From the NCBI GenBank assembly GCA_030734395.1, contig JAUZTG010000012.1:682001-746000 (forward strand): DNA of 64,000 bases. Direction: 5' to 3'. Below the pieces are notes generated by a model. The model did no database searches, was not told where the DNA came from, and saw only the letters and a program-made list of their open reading frames with translations. This stretch comes from Sarocladium kiliense (Eukaryota; Ascomycota; Sordariomycetes; Hypocreales; Sarocladiaceae). Made by a program: the position numbers and the translations under genes. Below, piece by piece: positions 55,243 to 64,000 of this stretch (the stretch's first letter is position 1; the number at the start of each line of letters is the position of its first letter).

Positions 55243-56713
55243 ATGCTTGAATACATCACGTACAAAAAGGTGAAGAAGCATAAAGCTGAGAAGGCGGCGA
55301 AGGAGGAGGCTGGGCGCATGGGGGAGTCCTCTGCAAATGGTGGCAAGCATGGACACGCAAAGGATACCGCCGAACCAGGCACACCCGTCCTGGACCCTGC
55401 CGACGAGTCGTTCCTGGAGAGCCTTATCAATGACGAAGGCCCTCGTCCACCGCTGCCGCCCCGGATGAAAACCCCTGACGTTGATTGGGTGTCCGACCTT
55501 GATGCATCTTCCTCGTTCGGGCCGTCAAGGGAAGAAGCAGAGAATTCGAAAGGCAAGAAGAAACAAGTTGTAGAGAAGGAGAAGGAGGAAAAGCCTGGTC
55601 GCCTGTCGCGTCTCTTTTCCCGCAAGAACAAAGACACAGAGCTGGTCAAGGCTGGCGAGCTTCCTCCCGACGAGAAGGAGCGTGAGATTGGCGACGTTCA
55701 GCGCATCCTCAACCGTCTCAATCTTTCCACCAAGAACAACAAGGTTGTACCGTTGACTGCCGACTCCTCGGACCTGCTCAACCGCTTCACTCAGATCTTC
55801 AAAGACTTGGCCAACGGGGTGCCCACCGCCTATGGGGATCTTGTTGGTCTCTTCGAGGATCGCGAAGGAACTCTTAACAAGGGTTTTAACAAGCTGCCCA
55901 AGTCTCTTCAGAAACTTGTCATGCAGTTGCCTGAGAAGGTCACTGGCAACTTCGCGCCTGAGATCATGCTGGCTGCGGCTCATGCTCAAGGCATCAAGGC
56001 GGAGAAGGGCAACGGTCTTAAGGATCAAGCTGGCAAGATCTTCATGCCAAAGAACATCATGGAGCTGGTGACGAAACCGGGTGCGATCATTGGAATGTTG
56101 AAGGCCATCGTCAATGCTCTGAGGCTGCGTTGGCCTGCCTTCATCGGCATGAATGTCATTTGGAGTGTTGCGCTGTTCTGTAAGTCTTCCTCAATCATCC
56201 TCTTATCTCAAAGCGCCGTTGCTAACTACGATCACAGTGTTGATGTTCGTCCTGTGGTACTGTTACAAGCGAGGACGTGAGCAGCGACTCGAGCAGGAAA
56301 AGACGGGTGAGCCTATTGATGGCAGTGATCGCATCGAGGAGCTTCCCGACGATCTGATGATTGAAGGACCTCCCCGGCACAGAGAGACTGGAGAAAGCAG
56401 AAGCAGAGACTGGGACGCAGAGTCTAACGACTCCAGAGAAGACGATCGCGCACATCGCCGCAACGGTGATAGAGCGCGCCGTCACGAAGATGACCGCCGG
56501 CGCGATAGGGATCGTCACCGGGACGGGGATAGGCGTCGAGAGTGGGACTCTGCCTCGCATAGCTCAGTCGAAGATGACAGGGCACGTCGTCACGAGAGGT
56601 ATCGCCGCCATGATGACATTGCTCGGCGCGAAGAGGAGATGCAACGTCGAGAGGAGGAATTGGCTCGTCGGGAACAAGAGATGTCCCGCCGAAGCTCGCG
56701 CAGGCGTGACTAG
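55243..56713 (+). CDS. Conserved fungal Ring-like membrane protein, function unknown
   Basis: Two exons (55243-56179, 56238-56713) give 470 aa. A Lys/Glu-rich N-terminus (about 1-150) leads into a conserved helical region (LPPDEKEREIGDVQRILNRL ... LPKSLQKLVMQLPEKV). One or two hydrophobic helices follow (FIGMNVIWSVALFLLMFVLWYCYKRG, about 300-325), and the intron falls within this membrane segment. The C-terminal 130 residues are almost entirely Arg/Asp/Glu/His repeats ending in RREEE and RREQE units, a likely charged coiled coil. The layout fits a membrane-anchored protein with a long cytosolic charged tail. It is recognised only as a conserved fungal hypothetical. It is convergent with bre2. 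Confidence 0.85.
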
Positions 56714-56953
56714 GCCAGCGATTCGGACAACATTGGACAATGTAATGGGATTCACTGCTGAGATTACGACGAATTGGGTTCGGCGACGATGGGCTTTCCT
56801 CCCAAGATACTGCTATGACTGTATGACCACGACATGAATCATTTGGCTTCGTTGGCAGATCTACCGCGTTTGTATTTACAGCATCTATAATGACATGGGT
56901 ATCTTTGTACGGTTGCTTCCACTCGAAGCCAACTGCGATTTTTTCCGCCCTTC

Positions 56954-58561
56954 TCAATCTTCTTGAACCAGCTCCTTGATCTCTTCCCCACCAGATGCGG
57001 TCACCTCATTCAGTTTACCGGTAGGCACACCTGACCCAACGGCACCGGCACCATCCTGCATCCAGAAGTCTACCTCATCCACAATGTCATACACGATGTC
57101 TTCCGCTATCTGTTCCTCAAACCGCTCGGCAAGTGGACGGAGTTTCTCCATCTGGTCGTTCTGCTCATCCGCCGGCGGTGGATACCAGAAGTCTGGTCCG
57201 AAATTCACCTCTGCGGAGCCGCCTCTGAAGACACTGACGGCGGGGTAGTATCCCAACATCCCGTCGTCAAGTCCCTCTCTTGCACCAAACTGAGGCATTG
57301 GTCGTGAGGCTGGAGGCAGGAACCCAAGAAGATCCTCGAAAGCGGTACCGATCAGCTGGCCATTCTTGTAGATCTTGATGTGACTTCGGGGTAGCGTGCG
57401 TAGGGCGTGGACAGAGTGGATTGGATTCGGAGCTTCGGCTGAGGCGGCGTTTGCAGCTGACGGTGATGGGTTCATCAGGTCCTCTAATTCTTTAGTGGTA
57501 TGGTATTCGATCTTCTCGAAGTATGTGTGCGCTTTGAAACGGATCGGAAGTCGATCTCGAATGATGTTTGGTGGCTCAATCGGTGACTCAGAAGTATCAC
57601 CAGCACGGTCGACCACAGGGTTGTACAGGCCAGCCATAACCTGCCTGTGAAGTCTCTCGGGGGGCAGTTGGATTTCGAGGCCGATCACATCGCCTTCACG
57701 GATTCCTTCGCCGGCTGGGAAGAACTCCTTTGGTCTCGACATGTACACTTTCTCGCCAGAGACGTCGCGAATGCCGTAGCTGTACGCATCAAATCCCACA
57801 GGCGCATCCAGCGAAGCCTCCCGTCGTGCCCAGCCCACCCGAACGTGCTTCCCACCCTCGATCTTCGCCTCTCCATCTTTCGGCTTCCGAATGCCGTTTG
57901 TGATCTTGCATTCCCAATACCATCTGCCTTCTCGCACCGCGACATTGGCGCGTGCCATTCTGAATCCCTTTGTCGTTGTGAGCCGCTTGCCAGACTTGTC
58001 GAAGAAAATGTGCATAGCAGTGTCTTCAAAGCTCATTCGCGGTCCATACGGTTCGGGCTCTGTCGATCTATAGTATAGCATAGATGGGAATTTCGGATCC
58101 GCAATACAATGCGTATAGCGGAAGTTCTTCTTGTTGTAGGTATGGTCCGAAGTCTCGAAGAACTCGACAGGATGGCCATCACAGTCCTCGATCTCATGAT
58201 GCAATGACATCAATGGTCCTCGAGGAGGATCGAAATCTGAGGGTTTCGGGGGATTGAGCTTGTAGCGCAACGGTGCAGAAGCGCTTTGCACGGGCTCCTT
58301 GGGATCTGGTGTTGCGCGACCGCTTTCGCCGCCACCTTTTGCTTCACGCTTCTTCAATGTCTCCTTCTTAGCGCGGGACGGTTTCGAGCGGCTTGCCTGG
58401 GTCGCATCGTCAGTGGTGTGCTGTGCGCCGAGCTCGGAGTTGAGAGGCGATGGGACAGCCGGACTGTGGCCATCGTCTAGGGCGCGTTTCTGAGGGATGG
58501 AGGAAAGTGTTGTTGTCGGGGGGGTTGGCTCTCGCTTGGGAGCGTCGGTGTCTGACGACAT
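56954..58561 (-). CDS. bre2: COMPASS subunit Bre2/Ash2 (SPRY domain)
   Basis: A single exon gives 535 aa from the ATG at 58561; the frame continues upstream to 58702 but the extra residues are Pro/Arg-rich and not family-like. A disordered N-terminus (about 1-120) is followed by LNPPKPSDFDPPRGPL and the SPRY domain: FRMARANVAVREGRWYWECKI, VRVGWARREASLDAPVGFD, YSYGIRDVSGEKVY and GDVIGLEIQLP. The C-terminus has an acidic helix that could bind the partner Sdc1/Dpy30. The protein is part of the Set1/COMPASS histone H3K4 methyltransferase in the nucleus. It is divergent from the SreA-type gene. Confidence 0.94.
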   Translation of the reverse strand: MSSDTDAPKREPTPPTTTLSSIPQKRALDDGHSPAVPSPLNSELGAQHTTDDATQASRSKPSRAKKETLKKREAKGGGESGRATPDPKEPVQSASAPLRYKLNPPKPSDFDPPRGPLMSLHHEIEDCDGHPVEFFETSDHTYNKKNFRYTHCIADPKFPSMLYYRSTEPEPYGPRMSFEDTAMHIFFDKSGKRLTTTKGFRMARANVAVREGRWYWECKITNGIRKPKDGEAKIEGGKHVRVGWARREASLDAPVGFDAYSYGIRDVSGEKVYMSRPKEFFPAGEGIREGDVIGLEIQLPPERLHRQVMAGLYNPVVDRAGDTSESPIEPPNIIRDRLPIRFKAHTYFEKIEYHTTKELEDLMNPSPSAANAASAEAPNPIHSVHALRTLPRSHIKIYKNGQLIGTAFEDLLGFLPPASRPMPQFGAREGLDDGMLGYYPAVSVFRGGSAEVNFGPDFWYPPPADEQNDQMEKLRPLAERFEEQIAEDIVYDIVDEVDFWMQDGAGAVGSGVPTGKLNEVTASGGEEIKELVQED

Positions 58562-59998
58562 GGCTGTGTTATTTCGGGGCAATAAGGCGAGGATTGCCGG
58601 TGGTGAGGGTTGATGAGGTTCAAGATGTGGAGCGGGGCGGCTTGGGAGGCGCGAGTCCAGGAACGCGCAACGAGGGAGACGCGGGGCGCGAAAATGTGTC
58701 ACTGCTCGGCTAACTGGGGCAAGTTGGGTATAGTGACATCAGATTTGATAGCCGATGAGTAGGTAAGCCATCTGCACTAGAATTCTTTTCCTAAGACACT
58801 CCTCGTTGCCTGACGAGGAGCTTTGCTCACCACCGCACACCGAGAACGGAACCAGCCTCATCTTAGCCTCTAGGCTCCAGACACCGAAATCCTAATGCCA
58901 CGGAATTCGAGATCAGCATCCTGTGGATTCCCACCGACCACCAAAGGTGAAGCCCAATCCGGCCTAGTGTCCCCTTATCAAAAGCAGCAGTCCCGGACCC
59001 TTGCTCCTACCTGCGCAAGTCTTTTGTCGCTTCCGGCCAATCACGATGAAGTTAATGTCAGCACACCCACCGCAACGCACGCCGATTGGCTGCATCCGGG
59101 CCTGGCAACCACCACAGATACAGCGGTGACGCTGCCCTGCCTGATTTCAGCGAGATGAGCCCCAACAGCGTGGTGCAGCAGCGCAGCCGAGACGTCGTAG
59201 CGTTGCGTTGAGGCGGATGGTGTCAGTGCTGTGCTTGTCCTTTGCCTCAGCCTTCAACCCCCTTCTCACCTCACTGCAGCACCACCACTGACTGCACTGT
59301 TGTAACCACCATCCATCATCCCACCCACACCTTCTTCACACGCCAGCTACTGCCCTGGAGGAACGCTGACTTGAAACTCCTTCACCGAGACAGGAGTCCA
59401 CCCGGGAAGTGACCGACGCATCGCGAGAACACGTCTCTCATCATCACACCCCTCTACCCCGCGAGACTGCCCATCAAGTTCCTCTCTGGCCTCGGTGAGA
59501 GAGCCCCGCCAGGCAGGAAAAAGGGCTTCCAAACAGTGTGCCTTTCACGTCGCCCTGCTGCAATCAGCATCACCGCGTCACGTTGGTCTGACCACCGAAT
59601 CAGCCTCATCAAGGTCGAGTCATTTCAACACGTCCTCCTCGCAGAACTTGTGACCCAAGTCTGGTTGCCGTCTTCTGTCGGTCATCTAGACTTTCGCCTC
59701 CCTGTTGTCTCCTCGGGCCACCCGGGCGTCGATTAGTGGTTCGCTACAACGCTTGACTCCGTTTTCAACTTCTTCCTTTTCGAACCCCATCACGTCTTTG
59801 CCATCATCTTCATCATCAGTCTCCTCACATTATTCAATCCTCATGTCGACTCCGGTCTCTTCATGACTCTGTCTCTCCCATCATCTTCTGCCTGTCATCC
59901 TTTGTCGGTCTCGGACTTCTCGCCTCTCTCACCTTTAAAGCCGAGTCTCTAACGGCAACCCTCTCCGCCGCCACTCGGCACTCTGCGAGACCGCATCC
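58562..59998. promoter_or_regulatory. Divergent promoter region: bre2 (-) and sreA (+)
   Basis: About 1.4 kb. The sreA side (about 59300-59990) is a long C/T-rich leader with several short frames that could act as upstream ORFs. I found no obvious ATCWGATAA-type site. No gene is supported. Confidence 0.5.
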
Positions 59999-61770
59999 AT
60001 GAGCCAACAACGGGAAGCTGGGTACGCCCGGACAGCGCTTCCATCACGCCCAGTTCAGTCCATAACCCACAGCCATGCATCGCAACACCTTCAACCAGCA
60101 TCAAGCCAGCCAAGGGAGCGGAGTCTTCTTCCTCATCCCCGCGATGACCATAGCGTATCCCCAGAACCGCGAGACAGCATCATGAGCGATGTTGTATCGA
60201 TATCCTCAAAGGCCTCGAGCCCCGACTCTCATGTGGGTGACCCGGCAGCCAAGTCAAGCAGGGCGGGTTCCTCTGCTGTTGCTCCTAGTGGCCAAATCTG
60301 CAGGTATGGCCAATATGATATTCCTATGTTCGTGTGAACGCGCCTAACATATCTCAGTAACTGTGGCACAACACAAACACCTTTGTGGAGACGATCACCA
60401 CAAGGAGCCACCATCTGCAACGCATGTGGCCTATATCAAAAAGCTCGTAACGCGGCTCGCCCTACTAGCCTGAAGAAGCCACCTAATGTTGTGTCGACTG
60501 GACCTTCCCGCCAGACTGCATCGAAAGGAACCTCGCCTTCAGCCTCCAAAGCAACCCCCAACGTACCCGGGGCAACGTACGTTGCCGCTTCGCAAATGCC
60601 GAAGGGCACATGCCCTGGTGGTGGCCGTTGCAATGGCACTGGCGGTGCAGAGGGTTGTCACGGCTGCCCGGCATACAACAACCGCATGTCCAAGAGCACT
60701 CACGTCAACGTCAAGGGAAAGTCCTCAGGCTGCGGGTCCCAGGCGACAGAGCCTCCACGCGAGGATTCGGAAATCGACGTCAATGCGTTGCAGGCCCAGA
60801 GCTCCGACACAGCTGTCGTCATCGCGTGTCAAAACTGCAATACTACCATCACGCCACTTTGGCGTCGGGACGAGGCTGGGCATACTATCTGCAATGCTTG
60901 CGGTAGGTTAAGTTTGATTGAAATTGATAGCTTTTCTAACTAACGACAACAGGACTTTACTACAAACTTCATGGAGTTCACAGGCCAGTGACCATGAAGA
61001 AAGCGACTATCAAGCGGCGGAAACGAGTTATCCCTGCCGACCAGGACGAAGCCATGGAAGCAGAAGTCACCGCCTCACAAGCTACCGAACGCACTCCCGA
61101 AAGGGGGACCATCAACGACGATGGATCTATCAACCTCGGGCTGCGCAGGCGGCCCGATCATCCCTTGGCGATCGAGCCCCGTCCGGTTGCCCAAACAAGT
61201 CGGCAAACGCCGCCACTATCTTCGACATCTGATCTCGCGGCTTACAGGCAACAGGCGTTACGGCCACAGCCAAAGCATACACACAGTGACGACAACCGCT
61301 TGGCCCCAATGAATCCCATGCCATCCTCTGCCAACCGACAGTCGCATTCCCCCGATTCGTATGCTTCACCTAGCCGCAAACGTTCTTTCTCTACGGCGGA
61401 GACCGACACCGCGCAGGGGGAACACGGGACGAACGATCATCCTACACGGCTTTCCTCGATCAGGTCAATCCTGAACCCCCAGATGGCAGGAGAACGTTCA
61501 CACGGTTTCGGCGATGACTTTTCAGATCGCTCCCTCCCTCCCCTGCGATCACCTGCCGCAACGATGCAGTCGGCGGGAAGCCCTGCACCGTCGATCTCTA
61601 GCAGAAGCCATACACCATCTACTTTACAACCTTCTGTAATGCCGGGGACACCAACTGATGCAGACCGCGTCAAGGCAGACCGGAGAGTGGCTCTGCAGCG
61701 CGAGGCCGAGAGGATGCGCGAGATGCTGGCGGCAAAGGAGCGAGAGCTCATGGAGCTGGGCGAGGGCTAA
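59999..61770 (+). CDS. sreA: Two-finger GATA repressor of iron uptake (SreA/Urbs1 family)
   Basis: Three exons (59999-60303, 60358-60902, 60953-61770) give 555 aa. GATA finger 1 is C-x2-C-x17-C-x2-C starting at C101 (TPLWRRSPQGATICNACG); intron 1 splits it. Finger 2 has the same spacing (TPLWRRDEAGHTICNACG LYYKLHGVHRP) and is split by intron 2. Between them is the cysteine-rich region C-x5-C-x8-C-x2-C (CPGGGRC...CHGC), the hallmark of iron-sensing siderophore repressors (SreA, Urbs1, SRE). A short C-terminal coiled coil (REAERMREMLAAKERELMEL) is also family-typical. When iron is sufficient, these nuclear factors repress siderophore and iron-uptake genes. Confidence 0.96.
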
Positions 61771-63725
61771 ACCAACAGCGGAACGTGGCAGCTAAAGACC
61801 AGTCTGAGGCCGCAAGGCCCACCATTATGAGATCGAAGCTCAAAAGTATTATGCGGTCTGTTCTTAATGATTATGTACGGGTTATGAGATACGCCACTGC
61901 TGGAGAGGCGTCAGCAATGGTCGACGGGGGGTTTGGGACTTGATGCGAAGGATTTATGAAAACATGGCGAAGGGCAGGGTGTTTGGGGTTCTGGTAGCGA
62001 TGGATTCTGATCGACAACCTTAGATTGTGGTTCTCCTCTCGCGAGGCTGAAGCCATTCCTGTTACTACTTTCTCGATACCGCAATGGAGCTATATCGCTG
62101 AATATTGTTGTTGTTGTGCATGTCTGCCTCGGCCCAGAATGGATCTAGGGTCCGAGCGAGGTGGATTACATGTATCCCGGGATCGGGGCGATGGCTGAAA
62201 AGTGTGGAGCGAGCCGAGACCGGCGAACGGATAGGGACGGACAATCGCCATCACAGCTAGTACGTTTAGTTGTAGTCAGATGATCTGATCTGATCTGAGC
62301 GCATACGAAGAAACCAGATGCGGGACAGGTAGCCAGGTGAGGCTGGAAGACTGCGAGAGGGCGCTGTGGTTGCTTATCAATCAAATCTATCGAGGGTCGG
62401 GAGTAGGCGTGAGAGGCCAGCGTGCGTGCGGTTAAGAGCATAAAGTGGCTGCATTCACGCGTGCTGCACTGGTGTTGGTGGCTTGAAGCGAAAGAGTCAG
62501 TCAGTCAGACGGGAGAACTGATGACATAGGGTACGTGGGAGGCGGTCAGCTAGGGAGTTGCTAGTAGTAGGATAGTGACAGTGTGAGGACTCATGGACAT
62601 TTCCTCGGAGAACGAGGGACCCATCTACCAGATGATGATGGATGGAACCAGACCTCGAAGAGTCAAAGGACCCTGCGTCCCGTCGCGATCGCTTCGACGC
62701 ATTGAACTGGTTGGCGCTCACCGACCGTCTCCAATATAACAGAGGCGGGACAAACGTGGAGATCCCAAGACTTCACTATTAGTGTCACCACATAAGGTAA
62801 GGCAGTTGGAAGTATTGAATGCCTAGAAATCGTATGGGCGCGATACCCGAAGAACAAAGTGCCGCTTCGCAACGGTTCTAGCGCGGTCCATTGCGTGTTT
62901 GGAGCGGCTTTCGGTGCAGTGCGGTGCGCTGCGGTGCTGACCATGGAGCCCGCCCCATCCTGCACCTGCGCGTTGCATGCCATGCATGTCGACAATTTGT
63001 GGAGCTGTCATTCGAAGGGCGCGCTCTTGTCGCTCCCTGGTTCGAACTTTTTGACATGGGGCGTCTGATGGGCTGGAGTCATCTGGGGCACCAATCCTGC
63101 GCCGTTGGTCGGAGAGTTTAACGTTTGGTTGTGACACTCATCACTTGCTGCGTCGATTGTCCGTCTGGTCATTTCTTTCCATCTCATACACGCTCACCTG
63201 GGCTGATGAGAGCTTCGACAAGAAACGATTGACTTCTATTGAAGCAGTGGAATTGGCGACGTGGTCTGTTGTTGCGTCTTGTTCCAGGCATCCGATTGAA
63301 TCAGAAGGTACGCACGTGGTGTTGGAGACCGTAGGGCTGCACTACCTACCTCCATCCTCGACGAGGCTTCCATCTTCCATCTTTCTTTTTCGTCTTTCAC
63401 ATCCTCGTCATCAAACTGCATTCTCCTTTCTATCCATTCTGTTCTTGTTGCATTGAGCGTCAGGGTTGTTTCTGTCGTTTGACACATAGACGTGCGACCT
63501 GCAGGACTTAAATACTAACTCATCCGCCAGTCAGCACCGAATTGGTCATTGCATTCGGCATCCCTTGTGTCATTCACGCCTTTCCATCTCAGCGGCACAT
63601 GCTTGACTCCGTCCAGGCGTTGTCACTATCCTAGGGCACTAGTCCATCTGATTACGACTGTCACATAGGCCAACCTTGCCGCCCTCTTACCTAACCGGTC
63701 TCCATCCACTGCCTGTGCGCCCTTC
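61771..63725. other. Long intergenic region before the right-edge gene
   Basis: About 1.95 kb with no supported gene. It includes three tandem GATCT units at about 62280-62294 and, from about 63350, a C/T-rich leader before the next ATG. Overlapping short frames on both strands (62823-63137) look like chance. Confidence 0.5.
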
Positions 63726-64000
63726 ATGACCGCCGACATGGCCCAGTCCGGTAACATGGATGATTTTGTCAACTGGGACCAGGCCGGTGCTGCCATTGAG
63801 TCGTCTCAGAGTCAACAGCAGCAAGAGATGCCCGGGTCTCAACACCCTTCCACCAGTCCCGAGGCGCCCTTTGACGACAACATTGATCTCGTCCTGGCCA
63901 ATGTCAATGAGGACGACTTCAGCTTCCACGCCCTTCAACACTTCACAAATGAGTTGTCGGCGCCCTTAGAACTCATCGACCCCTCCCTTCAGGATGTCAA
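63726..64000 (+). CDS. N-terminus of an acidic, Gln-rich protein (cut by window edge)
   Basis: The frame is open from the ATG at 63726 to the end of the window (91 complete codons). It sits after a long C/T-rich leader of the kind seen before other real genes here. The visible part is acidic and low-complexity: MDDFVNWDQ, an SSQSQQQQEM run, then FDDNIDLVLANVNEDDFSF. No domain is reached. Acidic, Gln-rich N-termini of this kind are common in transcription factors, but this is only a guess. Confidence 0.7.
   Translation, partial: MTADMAQSGNMDDFVNWDQAGAAIESSQSQQQQEMPGSQHPSTSPEAPFDDNIDLVLANVNEDDFSFHALQHFTNELSAPLELIDPSLQDV

Noticed and set aside
62277..62297. GATCT tandem as a GATA-factor site upstream of the right-edge gene
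   Set aside because: The unit is GATCT, not GATAA/GATAG, so it does not fit the SreA consensus.

Overview
The window reads as nuclear chromosomal DNA of a filamentous ascomycete (Pezizomycotina; genus not determinable by eye). Genes sit on both strands and are interrupted by short GT-AG introns, mostly 48-145 nt, often with a CTAAC/CTGAC-like branch site. The conserved gene set (two-finger GATA siderophore regulator, Bre2/Ash2, Nse1, Clr2, a Clr5-domain protein, CE5 esterase, Zn2Cys6 regulator, anion:cation symporter-type MFS carriers) fits that group. I saw no rRNA, convincing tRNA, CRISPR or intact transposon. Gene models were spliced by hand; wherever introns were placed, the exon lengths sum to a whole number of codons.

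Layout. (1) 1-5.1 kb is gene-poor, followed by a conserved triple zinc-ribbon protein (5.1-6.3 kb). (2) Cluster A, 8.4-19.7 kb, is a sugar-acid catabolic cluster: D-galactonate-dehydratase-type enolase, sorbitol/xylitol-dehydrogenase-type MDR, KduD-like SDR, DapA-family 2-keto-3-deoxy-acid aldolase, PanE-like reductase and an MFS carrier. Every promoter region in it carries at least one exact copy of TGGGGGTCA (seven copies in about 9 kb). (3) A small orphan gene lies at 19.9 kb. (4) Cluster B, 21.4-43.1 kb, contains a second DapA-family lyase, a membrane-anchored M19 dipeptidase, an N-carbamoyl-D-amino-acid hydrolase with one in-frame stop, a D-amino-acid oxidase, a D-2-hydroxyacid dehydrogenase, a Zn2Cys6 regulator, an aspartate/aromatic aminotransferase, an M20 amidohydrolase, an MFS carrier and a 1316-aa 5-oxoprolinase/hydantoinase. 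Its promoters carry dense arrays of GCCGA/TCGGC. (5) A CE5 cutinase/acetylxylan esterase gene with one in-frame stop lies at 44 kb. (6) 45-64 kb holds a Clr5-ankyrin protein and then housekeeping/regulatory genes: Clr2, Nse1, a Ring-like membrane protein, Bre2, an SreA-type GATA repressor and the start of a further gene cut by the window edge.

How they could work together. Cluster A fits uptake of an aldonic/uronic acid, dehydration to a 2-keto-3-deoxy acid and aldol cleavage to pyruvate plus an aldehyde, with dehydrogenases/reductases handling side products. Cluster B fits opening of a cyclic imide/lactam (hydantoin or 5-oxoproline type), N-decarbamoylation, oxidation of the freed D-amino acid to a 2-oxo acid, and reduction, transamination or lyase cleavage of that acid; the dipeptidase and M20 enzyme would supply or trim substrates. 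The two clusters lie side by side but use two different promoter motifs, which is the most notable structural signal here. Pathway assignments are inference from family membership and co-location.
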